Shown: piece by piece, positions 1 to 9,604 of the stretch
Layout of the letters: every line of letters begins with the position of its first letter
Numbering within the stretch: the first letter of the stretch is position 1
Source: Nymphaea colorata
Taxonomy: Eukaryota; Streptophyta; Magnoliopsida; Nymphaeales; Nymphaeaceae
Assembly (NCBI RefSeq): GCF_008831285.2
Contig: NC_045149.1
Span: forward strand, 250,001-314,000
DNA: 64,000 nt
Reading direction: 5' to 3'
Notes under the pieces: model-generated
What the model was told of the DNA's origin: nothing
The model's database searches: none
The model's input: only the letters and a program-made list of their open reading frames with translations
Position numbers and translations under genes: made by a program

Positions 1-734
1 TCATATTGTCTTCTTTATGTTTGTTGTATGATGGGTTGTGATAACTTATTAGTAGATTTCTGATTACAACATAACCTTGCGTTGTAGCAGGTTGTCTTTC
101 AATAGCATTGTGGCCCATTTCCTTTCCATATTTTGAAAGTGCTGCTTTCCATGCTGTTTACTTATTCCTCTAGCACATGCTAATTTAGTGCTTCTATTAG
201 AAATTTATGCACATGAATAAGCATTTTATGCTTAAGTTGGTCATGAAGAACTGTTTTTTCTTCTAGTGTTATGTTAATTTCTTTTTTTCCCAAACTAATT
301 ACTTATTTACTCTCTAGTCTCTGCTTTCAAATGAAATCATTGTGGGTGTATCTTGCAAGCAGGACATGTTCAGCGATTCATGTAAATTTGGAAGTTCATT
401 TCCTTCTTGTCTGCAGTCTCCATTATGTTATTGTGTATTTCCCACATTAACTTATGACAGTTTTGTTCTTACTTGGTTTTTCTCTTCTCCAACTTGGCTG
501 CCTATTAAGTACATCATGTGCATCCAGCGTTCTAGCCATATATTTGTGCTGTTTGTAATGTTGAATTAATGAGTGGTGATCACAATGCCTCTCTGACAGT
601 GATTTGTTAGTGAGCAAAGAACAAGTTGGCTTTGTTTGATGTAAGTTTTTTTTCATTAATAGCTATTGCTACTATTATTGTTGTTATCACATTTATTCAG
701 ATTTTGAGCCGTTCAAGAATGACCCTGGCTGGAA
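1..734. other. No gene seen (AT-rich flank)
   Basis: AT-rich sequence with short T runs. The open frames here are short and show no recognisable domain or splice-bounded exon. It reads as plant intergenic or intronic DNA. Confidence 0.6.
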
Positions 735-1640
735 TTGTAGGTTGGTCTCTTCAAGCAAAAAATGTAGTCGATGTTGCCCACGCTAGCCAGGGCCAGCGAC
801 TGCATACCAACCGAGGAGGGCATTCCGCCACCATTGGACCCAAGGAATGCCCTCAACCAGTCATTACAACACTTGACTCCTAAGGAAAGGCGAGTACGTT
901 TCAAGCATGACCAGTGCTTCACATGCGTAGCCAAATGGGGGCAGTTACATGAGTGTAAGCAGTCGACGACCTGCTAAAAGAAGCCGAACCAGTGGCTCTT
1001 TCGGAGCTGCTAGAGGAGAAGGGCAGAGGTGTGATTGTTACCTCTTCCGTTGCACAACCAGCCCTGTTAAAGGCAAACTCCGGGCAGCCCACACTCTCCA
1101 TCTCCGTTTTGTGCCCGACTGTGAGCACAATGCCAGCCAAGGAGAATCCAACAACTGCGGTGAATGTTAAAGGATGTGTCGGCATTGCTGGAGCAGTTTG
1201 GCTCGTTGAGGGCGGGCGGGTCTGCTCAAGCCATCTTGAGTCAAGTGGCTCGAATGGGGGTCAACACAGGAGGGCCCTTCTGCGCTGCCTATAGACATTG
1301 GGAAAATTGGGTGCATGGTAAACAGCTCCATGCATGCCTGTTTATTTTCGTTGGATGGGGACCAGGCGTTGAACTTGATACCTGACAGCCCTCGGCTAAA
1401 GCGACTCAGCAAAGATTTCTTCGACTTCCTTGAAAGAATTAGTAGGATCCTTGAGGAGGAGGGTGAAAGGGTGATCGTTGGCCCCATCATGAACGCCTTG
1501 AGTTTTGAGAGAACCACCTCAGACGAAGGTAAGGGGGCAACCGGCGTGAGGTGAATGGGCCAAGACTACTGAGCTAGCCAAAGAGGACGACTAGTCCACA
1601 ACTTAACAAACCACATCAATTCGGGTCAAGTAAGGGGTTT
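735..1640 (+). mobile_element. Ty3/gypsy gag fragment (decayed)
   Basis: The frame running through about 771-977 ends in a zinc knuckle of the plant gypsy Gag type: C-x2-C-x7-H-x-C (CFTCVAKWGQLHEC), preceded by a basic, Glu-rich stretch beginning LTPKERR. In the family this knuckle binds element RNA inside the virus-like particle. A stop follows just after the knuckle, and 990-1560 is open only in patches. The translation of about 1240-1500 resembles the minus-strand translation of about 5570-4250 (shared pattern GGPF-AAY, then a D/E-rich segment). This is therefore a second, inverted copy of a sequence also present there. No LTR is visible. Family assignment rests on the knuckle alone. Confidence 0.55.
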
Positions 1641-3332
1641 CAACATATCTAGCCACCAAATTCTACTGGATCCACTGGAGTGCATCATGGGCTACAAAGG
1701 TGCTCAGTGTCCTGCCGGGCGTGAGTCCAGTTCTCCTCCTTTGTCCTGGCAGCTTCATGCTTTGAGCGTGTCAGAGAGTCCACTATGTCACCACCCTCAA
1801 ATTCTTCCCAAGGTTCAGTTCTCTCCAATGTTGGCTGCATGGGAATTTCAGCCTTGGGGAGCTCCCTGTTTGTGGCTGATCAGCCAAGAAAGGTGCATAG
1901 ACAAGGGGTTGTCTAGATTGCCAAACCTCAGTTGCTCCCTGTCATGGCTTTCCATTACGCGCCTCCCCCATGCATTCTGGCTGTAGAAGGTGGAATCTGC
2001 GGTGTTTCGTGTAGCTTCATGCTGCCAACCAATATTTGACTGGGCCAGACCTTCGTTGCCGAAAGACCCTCGATGGTCAGTCGCTGCACCACATTGGTCG
2101 TGAACAACGGCTTGGTCCTGGTTGGTCCGGCTCTCCCTGCTCGAGTACCAGCGAGACCAGAATTCCTCCTTGTCACCAGTCGTCCGGTGCTGAAGTCCTA
2201 CTAGTGTCTATGCTGTGTCCCGCTCCTTTGTGCGCCAGTAGTCACAGTTGACCTCTGACTTCACGTCTGGGGCCGAGCACTGCCAATCCTCGGTAGCACA
2301 GTGACTGCCCTCATGCCGGGCAGAGCTCCTATGCCCGTCGTTGGAAACACGGGCCGAGTGGCGCTGGCCGACTTCAGCCTGCTGGCCCACTCCTGGTGCA
2401 TATTGGGGCGCGTCTTATCCCCCTTGCCATGGTCATATGCTACACTCCAGCCTTCTTTGCCGTAGTCTGTAGAGTTAGTGTGGCTGCAGCCTTCGTTCTC
2501 TGTTGTGGGTTGACCCAGACCTTTGCTGGAGGATAGGCAGAGCCTTTCTCATGGGGACAATAACAGATGTTTCTATAGCTGGTACTCTCTCACTCTGTCT
2601 ATAGCATCCTTTGTCGATTTCAGGTTCCTCCCAGGTCTGAAAGCTTTCTAGTTCATACTCACGAGCGAACGACTGAGGGCGACTGTGGCCATTGTAGGAC
2701 TTAGCCGCGGTGGTACTCAATTCCTCGTCAGCACTATGTCTGCCGTCAACGAGAGTGACAGACTCATCTCGCCAACCGCAGAAGTCGTACACCGAATGGC
2801 ACAACTTTTCTTCAGTTGAAACAGGCCTGTCGGCTGCCCCTCCCCCTTCCGGGTAGGGTCTCCATATGAGCTTGTGGTAGTCGGAAGGTTCTGTCTTGGG
2901 TTCACCTCTGTGGTTTGCTGAAGGCAGCTTCTCTCTTCTTGTGGCTGGCACTCCAAAGAGCTCCACTCCTGCGGTTGCTCCTGCTCCCAAGGGTGATCAT
3001 CTTAGCTTGGATTGACCGCCCTTTTCCATTGGATCAGCAGCGCCTTATTTTCATCCAGCTCCTTTCTGTACTGCACATCATTTTTTTTTTGCTACGGCCA
3101 ACGCACCGGTACTCTGTTTGCTGCACAGTTGGATCCTTGAGGAAAATCATATCGTATTGACAGAAGAAACCACCATGCTAGTTTTCTTCAATAGTTATGA
3201 GACCATATGATAAATCTCAGACCAAACCAAGGTCTGTAACCCCAGACAATACTGAGATCACTTCCCCGGACTTTATCTGAACAAATGGGCGTTGTAGCCG
3301 GATGTATTCTGAGGTGGCTCTGATACCACCAC
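1641..3332 (-). mobile_element. Probable gypsy-like internal region, minus strand
   Basis: The region lies directly inside a minus-strand primer-binding site at 3316-3328, so it should be the 5' internal part (leader and gag) of an LTR element read leftwards. A 171-residue minus-strand frame at 2475-2990 is polar, rich in E, R, S and Q, and has no recognised domain. The stretch around 1940-2030 resembles 6380-6470 in the same orientation (both include GAAGGTGGA followed by a TCTGC-type block), so parts of this sequence occur twice in the window. No reverse transcriptase motif was found here. Gypsy is inferred from the primer-binding site and the neighbours. Confidence 0.35.
3316..3328 (-). 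other. Primer-binding site (initiator Met tRNA type)
   Basis: On the minus strand the sequence reads TGGTATCAGAGCC, the usual plant retrotransposon site that pairs with the 3' end of initiator methionine tRNA to prime minus-strand DNA synthesis. A possible LTR edge lies four bases away at 3333. Confidence 0.6.
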
Positions 3333-3700
3333 TGTTGTGACCCACATGGCCGAGGTGCTGCAGAGGCTTGCCGAGCAAATGCTACCACCCTCGATCACCT
3401 TTGGAAGACGGCTACTAGAATCCTATTACCATTTTTACAAGGGAGGTTAATTCCTTGATACAGAGCAATGCCCAGCCAGATAAGACCCTAGCCTTCCAAC
3501 GTCACCCGACTGGTTATAGATTTCTCCCTCGCCCAACCTCGCACGACAATAATAGTTCATTACAAGATAGGATGAGATTTACAATAGGAAAAGGAGCGGA
3601 TTGGCTCACGGGGCTCGGATCGTCCAGCGGGGTTGATCTTCCGATTTAGATGACCGTGCACCTCGCGAGCGCCCCTCAGCTTCATGTTGCGATTGTAACA
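3333..3700 (-). repeat. Possible 5' LTR of the minus-strand gypsy-like element
   Basis: It begins TGTTGTGACC next to the primer-binding site and could end at GATTGTAACA, giving TGTT...AACA termini and a length near 370 bp. The inner edge is placed by the primer-binding site. The outer edge is a guess, since no second LTR or target duplication was found. Confidence 0.3.
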
Positions 3701-4475
3701 ACCGTAGAACGGAGTCGACTTCTGAGGGCTGGATCTTCCTCCACAGAACTCGGATATGGTCGCGCCTCGGTTTGTTGGATTCATGGAGGCGTCAGATACG
3801 ACAAGAAACCAACCGTTCTTGACGAGATGAACTCGGCTGCACCGATAGGAGATGACCTCGTCAAGGAGCACAAGGATGCCTTCAACTCTGCTGGTTGACT
3901 GAGAGGAAGGGTAACAGACTCACCTCTGTCCTCTTCTTTGTGTCTGGTTCGCAGCTTGCAGGCCATCGCCTTTGTCTTCCTGCTCAAGGATAGAGGACTG
4001 ATTACGTTTGAGGTTCAGCCACCATTTGTTGTGACTGAGAAAGGTCCAGCCACCCCTCCTAGGCTGCTGCAACACATTTATGGAAGAATTCCTAGGCTGC
4101 TGCAACACATTTATGGAAGAATGCACGCTAAGTGGTATGTGTGTTGGAGGTTGGTGATGCCGCGTTTGATGTCCTCCAACGAACCTCGTTGACTGTGATG
4201 GTTGCGGGTGCCCGGACATAAGCTGTCCTTGGTTGAGGATTTTCTTCCTCTCGGCCTAGGTCACTTCCCTTAGCCTGGACACCGGTTCCTTTTCTCTGGT
4301 TTTTCTTCTGTCGGAGGCTACTACTCCTTGGTCGGAATCAACCATAGCTAAGCTCTCGACGTTCTCAGCTTGGCTGCAGGGCTGTAAGGCATAGATGACC
4401 ATGTCTTCATCTTCCTCCTTAAGGATTTTCTTAGTTCTGTCAAGGTGTGCGTAATCCTTACCGAGCAGTCCCAGC
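3701..4475. other. No gene; decayed TE sequence with a 33-bp tandem duplication
   Basis: No coding domain is recognisable. At 4058-4090 and 4091-4123 a 33-bp unit (starting CCTAGGCTGCTGC) occurs twice, differing only at the last base. The right part, on the minus strand, continues the sequence of 5406-5570 once the hAT-like insertion is removed. Confidence 0.5.
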
Positions 4476-5405
4476 CAATGCTGTAAAAGGTGTAGCGTAT
4501 CGCGTATCGGTCGAGCCGACCTATATGTTGTATCATAATGTATCGTAAATGTAGCATAGTGTATCGTAAATTTAATTTTCTAATTTTTTAAAAAATATTA
4601 AAAAATTAGAAAAATAGAAAAAGAACATAAAAAATCAGAAAAAATAAGCAAAAAATTAGTTGTTCCCAAACTAACACAAACATCTTCTTCTTCGAGCTCA
4701 ACATCTTCATCTTCCCTTCTTTCCTCTTCATATGGGTCCCATAGCTAACATCTACATCTTGCATTTTCTTTTCAATCCTATTTGCTTTCACGACGTTAAT
4801 AAGCTCCAAACATTGGTGTTTGACGTAGGGTGGCAATGGGTTCTCTTGAAAGCCACTGCATTGAGCCACATCGCTGTGCGTACCAGCTATATCATGTTTA
4901 AAGCGAGAGATCCCTCTTGATATGATTTGTTTACAAAAATTGCACCTAACTTTTAACCTATCTTTGGGATTCACCCTTGTACACCAATGCCATGCATGAT
5001 CTGACATTATATCTTCACAAAACAAGTAAAAACATACAAACAAATTTAGAAAATAAGAGAAATGAATGCTTCAATAGCGAAAATGAGTTATTTCTTACCT
5101 TCTTGGTGTTAGACAACAAAAAACCCTCTTTTCTCCAAGCTTCCCACCGTTCCCAACTTCCCACTACAAGGAAAAAAGCTTCTTTACCGGAAAAGCTTGA
5201 TGCAAATTGGGAAAATCTCTCCCTCCCATGTCTCTTGCAGTGTTTAGAAACAAGAAAAGAGAGAGAGAAGAGCGTAGGTTTTTAAAAGATCATGCAAAAA
5301 AGTGGCCATTAGGCCCCTTTATAGTTTTTTTCTCGTATCGCAAGCGTAACGTATAGGTTTCTTTGACCTATACAATATGCGTATCGTACGATACATGTAA
5401 CATTG
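4476..5405 (-). mobile_element. Non-autonomous hAT-like element with 8-bp target duplication
   Basis: Eight bases, GTCCCAGC, flank the element on both sides (4468-4475 and 5406-5413), the duplication length expected of hAT transposition. The ends are CAATG and CATTG. Just inside both ends are repeated GTATCGTA/GTATCGC-type motifs, as in the subterminal repeats that hAT transposases bind. The inside encodes only a BED zinc-finger fragment on the minus strand and no catalytic domain, so it would depend on a transposase made elsewhere. It interrupts older gypsy-like sequence, so it is the younger of the two. Confidence 0.8.
4606..5043 (-). pseudogene. BED-type zinc-finger remnant of a hAT transposase
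   Basis: The 145-residue frame has the N-terminal DNA-binding finger of plant hAT transposases: aromatic residues in HAWHWC, then the pair in CNFC, a basic GISRFKHD segment and the final H-x5-H (HDIAGTH). The finger covers roughly residues 16-65 and is followed by a Lys-rich linker. Complete hAT transposases run to about 600-800 residues with a C-terminal dimerisation domain. Here the frame degenerates into Phe/Leu-rich translation of AT-rich DNA. It lies wholly inside the element at 4476-5405. It may be a leftover of the autonomous parent or, less likely, still a short DNA-binding protein. Confidence 0.65.
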
Positions 5406-7380
5406 GTCCCAGCCATGGGCTGTCGAACTTTGGACGAGTTAAGCCCCCAATGAAGATGACGAGACTTGTATGGAGCAGTTGGCCTAATACACAGTCTTCC
5501 CCATCCTTGTAGGCAGCACTGAAGGGTCCTCCTATGCTATCCCTTTGCTGAGCAGCCTGTGGCTTGCACACGTCCTGGGCAGCCTTACTCCCTTGATGCC
5601 GAGATATCTCCTCTTACTCAGTTCTTTAGCGTTGGGTGTTAATGCCACAATGAAGAGCACATTTTTGGCTGCTTTCTTTTCTGCCGTTATATAGATAGCA
5701 GTCTGATTGGAGTTCCTTCTGTCATGCTCTTGCTCCTTCAGCAGCATCGGAATGGCGACTGGTCTGTCGTCTCCCTTAAGGCCATTGATCTGCCCACACT
5801 CATGCCCAAGCTCCCATCTTGTTGCGCGTAAAAAGCATAGGCCTTGCTGGAAACCTTTCTGTCTTTCTTTGCGAGTAAGGCACCAAGTGGAAGGTACTGG
5901 AATGGACAGGCAGCAGTTGCTTTGCTGGCTGCTCTTGCTGACCTACAAGGTGCTATCCTCATTAGACTGCAGTGTTCTCAAGCTTGTGCATTGGCAGAGA
6001 CTCTTCAAGTGCTGCTCAAGGTTTGTTAGCGTCAACCACCAGGTTCAGACCCTTTGCTGGCTGCGAGGGCCCTTCAGGAAAAACGCTCGGTTGGACCGTG
6101 TTGCTGGGTGCCATAGTCAGACCCAACAAGGACTGTTGTCGCTCTTTGCGAAGAACCTTTCTAGCTCTTTGCTCACTGAGCCAGCTATACCAGTTCGTAC
6201 GCAGCCAGGCTCTCTTCTCCCTTTGTGCATTTTCGGTTACTGTTTGAGCTGGGAAGCCTTGAACCTCAAGCTGATCGTCCCGGGTAGGCACGTGAGCTGG
6301 GAAGCCTTGAACCTCAGGCTGATCGTCCCGGGTAGGCGCGTAGCATGGGGGTTGTTGAGGCTGCCATACTCCACCCTGCTGCCTCCTGTCATGGCCTTCG
6401 ACCACACTCCAGGCCTTTGCACCTTGGTCATAGAAGGTGGAGTCTGCAAAATTGGTGTCACTGCTGCTCTGCCCATCTCCATTTGGCCACGCTAGGTCTT
6501 CCTCGCAGTCTGGTCAATGCTGGTAGGTTGTTGAAGCCGGCTCAAGCTGGGGAACCTTCATCTCCAAGCTTATCACACGGGGTGGATGTGCACCATGGGG
6601 ACTATTGCGAATATCCGACATTTTCCTACTGTAACTAGTCTTGGCCTTCTACTCTGCACCTACCCCACGCACCTTGGCCATAGGAGGTGGAGCACACGGC
6701 TTCAGCGCCGTTTCTGTTCTGCCAGCCTTCTGTTGGCTGAGCAGGACCTTCGACATAGCTTGGCCATTGCCGGTGGATTGCTGCCTGAGTGTGATAGCTA
6801 GGCTGAACCTGATCGGTCCAGCTTTCGTCGCGGTAGTTCCAGCAAAGTCGGGTTCCTTCCTTGCTGCGATTTTCTGCTGCGCACCCACCTTCTTCCTGGT
6901 TCGCGAAAATTTCACGCCTACCGCCCTCATTCCACCAGGACTCCACTGCTTCGTAGGCTGGCCTGCAATGGTCCGCTACCGGTCCACGCCGTGTGGGTTG
7001 TTATGTCCAAAGATTTGCACTGGTTGGAGGAGCCCTGTGGGCAGCGTCCTGTGTTTTGCTTTGCTGGAAGGTCCAGTCCATTGCTACCCATCTTAAGGGG
7101 TTGACTCTTTCATCAGCAGGTTTGGACATATTTCCAGGAGATGGGGCGAGGTTGATTAACATTTTGCACAACTCATTTAGTCCAGCCTGTTGTTCATCCC
7201 TTAGTCGATCCAGCTGGTCGTGGTTGCCTTCTGATGTTTGTCTTATCTTTCATGCAGCTAGTTCCCCCATGTGGGATGATAGGGATCGTGCCATTAACTC
7301 AAGGGATTGTGCCAGTCCTCCCAAGAGTCCCTCCACTGGTCACTCATCTTGCAACTGGCTGAAACGGGGGTCTGACGTTG
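5406..7380 (-). mobile_element. Gypsy-like gag-region debris, minus strand
   Basis: Minus-strand frames here (for example 6016-6405 and 6649-6930) are rich in Q, G, R and P, as retrotransposon Gag linkers often are, but none shows a diagnostic motif. Blocks around 6380-6470 resemble 1940-2030. The translation of 5570-5405, continued at 4475-4250 beyond the hAT insertion, resembles the plus-strand translation of 1240-1500. A 48-bp unit is repeated in tandem at 6246-6293 and 6294-6341. I infer an old LTR element, broken into several pieces. No function is assigned. Confidence 0.35.
6246..6341. repeat. 48-bp tandem duplication
   Basis: Two adjacent units starting GAGCTGGGAAGCC differ at only a couple of positions. 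On the minus strand the unit length keeps a frame open and gives a repeated 16-residue block (PTRDDQ, then EVQGFPA). Confidence 0.85.
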
Positions 7381-7636
7381 CTCTGCGGCACCATACCGAA
7401 TGGCACCAACAGAGTTAGAAGAATTTAAGAAGCAATTGCAAGAGCTCTTAGACAAGGGTTTCATTCGACCTAGTGTGTCACGGGAGCACTTGTGTTGTTT
7501 GTTAAGAAGAATGATGAAACAATGCGTTTGTGTATCGATTATCGCATGTTGAATCAAGTCACCATCAAGAATAAGTATCCGCTTCTAAGAATTGAAGACT
7601 TGTTTGATCAACTCAAGAATGCAAAGGCTTTCCTTC
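7381..7636 (+). pseudogene. Ty3/gypsy reverse transcriptase fragment
   Basis: Translation gives the start of a gypsy [10 protein letters not shown], a Leu/Lys-rich helix with [10 protein letters not shown], then after a one-base frameshift [19 protein letters not shown] and [12 protein letters not shown], ending at a DLFDQL block. This is the fingers/palm start of the RT that copies element RNA. The catalytic YxDD motif is not reached, because the fragment is joined to copia sequence near 7630. The frameshift falls in the stretch where the family has a Pro-Trp-Gly turn. Confidence 0.85.
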
Positions 7637-8080
7637 GAAAAGCATTTTGTCACGATAGTATATGTTGATGACAGTATATGTTGATGACATTATCTTGACA
7701 GGTGATTGTGGTCAAGAAATCTCTGCTACAATGGCTTTCCTTCAAAAGCATTTTGTCACGAAGGATCTTGGTCACTTGAGATATTTTCTTGGGATTGAAG
7801 TTGTGCAGAACAAAGAAGGTGTAGTATTGTCTCAATAGGAAGTATGTCTTTGATCTATTGCAGGACACATGGATGCTAGGGACCAAGCCGACTAATCTCC
7901 CTATGAATCTACGTGTTCATCTTCACGATGATCAACCAGAACTAGTAGATTCCTGATCTTACAGGTCTCTCATTAGAAAATTGCTTTATGTTACTGTAAC
8001 AAGAACCAGACATTAGCTTTGTTGTTGGAAAATTAAGCCAGTTTATGGAAAAGCCTTGAAAAGTCCACTGGGATGCTCGT
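7637..8080 (+). pseudogene. Ty1/copia reverse transcriptase fragment
   Basis: The fragment carries the copia active-site motif YVDDIILTG, then KDLGHLRYFLGIEV and the KYVFDLLQDT, RSLIRKLLYVTVTR blocks, matching element F at 11450-11830. It has several stops and frameshifts. A 16-bp stretch carrying the first part of the active-site motif is repeated just before it (AGTATATGTTGATGAC, about 7658-7689). Gag, protease, integrase and LTRs are missing. Its left edge is the junction with gypsy RT. Confidence 0.85.
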
Positions 8081-8504
8081 TTTTGGGGACTCTTTTTTTT
8101 ATGTTGATTTTTGAGGTTGGGGCTTGTCCAACCCAGGGAAAACCCTCACGAATATGTATATGTTAATATGCATTTGCATGTCATCTTGCGCTAGTTTCCT
8201 TTCTAATCATCCTATTAGGAATCCTAATGAGTATCTTATCATGTGGTTTAGCTTTCTTCCAAGGATAACACATTTGTAGATAAACAATATGACATGTTAT
8301 ATTTCGGAGATTGAACCAACTACATTATTATCAGCAATTCAGTTCAATTGTACAATTCAATTCAATTGTAAATGCATATAGAGATTTTGCTTTTCTCCTC
8401 ACAGTTTATCACAGCCTTTATGAAGAGATATCCATTCATCCTGAGGTATTAGATAATATCTAGCAAGTGAACTAGGTACTCATCTAGCATGACCTGGTAC
8501 TCTT
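8081..8504. other. No gene seen
   Basis: AT-rich sequence between a copia RT fragment and a solo LTR. It has no recognisable domain. Confidence 0.6.
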
Positions 8505-8724
8505 TGTTGAAATTAGAAAGTTTGTCTTTAAGTGTGGTAGTCATTTGATTATTTAAAAGTTATAGTTCCTTTTGTCTTTTTACTATTTTATTTGTCTTAC
8601 TTTTGTAATGGCCACAACCGTGCCCTAATCTCTCTTTAAGTAGAGATTAGAGCATGATATGAATAAAGTCTTTTTCGTCTCTCTCTCTCTCTCTCTAGTT
8701 CTCTCCCTTCTCCATTATGCAACA
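8505..8724 (+). repeat. Solo LTR (copia type) with perfect 5-bp target duplication
   Basis: The 220-bp sequence starts TGTTGAAATT and ends ATGCAACA. It is flanked by CTCTT on both sides (8500-8504 and 8725-8729). Near the right end are an AATAAA-type signal at about 8662 and a CT microsatellite, as expected for the transcribed part of an LTR in plus orientation. No internal region follows, so this is a solo LTR left by recombination between the two LTRs of a full element. Confidence 0.85.
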
Positions 8725-9604
8725 CTCTTCAAAGAAAAGAAAAAGGAAATATGTACTACATATGATGTCTCATCACATGCAATTAAGGAATACAAGTTAT
8801 GGTCCCAAAAAAAAAATGCACACTCCAGGAAAGACCTTCATATTGCCTACCAGTTTCACTTCCACCAGACAATAATGTTGAAAGCATAGTCACAAAATAG
8901 TTCTTGGGACCCCATCTACGAAATATTTCTTGGGAACCTTTCATATTGTTGTTTTTTTTTAGGCAAACCTCTGGAACTTATAAAAGATTGAACCAAAAAG
9001 ATCTAAAAATTAAATGAAGAACTAAAATAAAGACATAAACAATGAAAATGTAAGTGAATAAATAAGACTTCTGCTTCTTCTTCACACAGGGAAGAAATCT
9101 TCAAGCAGGGCTTCTTCAGTGTAGCAGAGGTTCTTCACTCTTCATGAAGTCTTCGTGCAAGTTCGCAGCTTCAAGAAAGAAAAAGGGGGCTCATGATGCC
9201 CTATTTTGTTTTCAATCTTCACCCTAAGATTTCTTTCTTTACATTTTTTTGTCAATTTAAAATTTCAAAAGAGACATGCAGGTGAAAGAGGGTTTTGTTA
9301 CACAATAATATTACAACATCTTTGCGCAAAATTTATTTTGATAATATTGTGAAAAGATTGCAAAATTTTCCTAATAAAAATGCTTACCTTTTTTTGGCCG
9401 ATAAACCCCCATTAGTTTTAAAACATCTGCAATTTATGACTATAGTTCAAGGATTATGCAAGCAAATCATTTGGCATAAAGAAACACTCTAGAAGCTTTT
9501 CCAGAACAGACTCAAATGATGGTAAAAAGAACAATATACATTTAAAAGAAAACTACAGCTGTGACTAGACTACCATCTTACCTGTAAGTTTTTCCTAACA
9601 GCCA
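8725..9604. other. No gene seen
   Basis: AT-rich, with a 65-residue open stretch at 9295-9492 that shows no domain. Nothing coding can be supported. Confidence 0.55.

Noticed and set aside
2475-2990. 171-residue minus-strand frame as a host gene
   Set aside because: No recognised domain. It lies beside a retrotransposon primer-binding site, so it was left as element-internal sequence.
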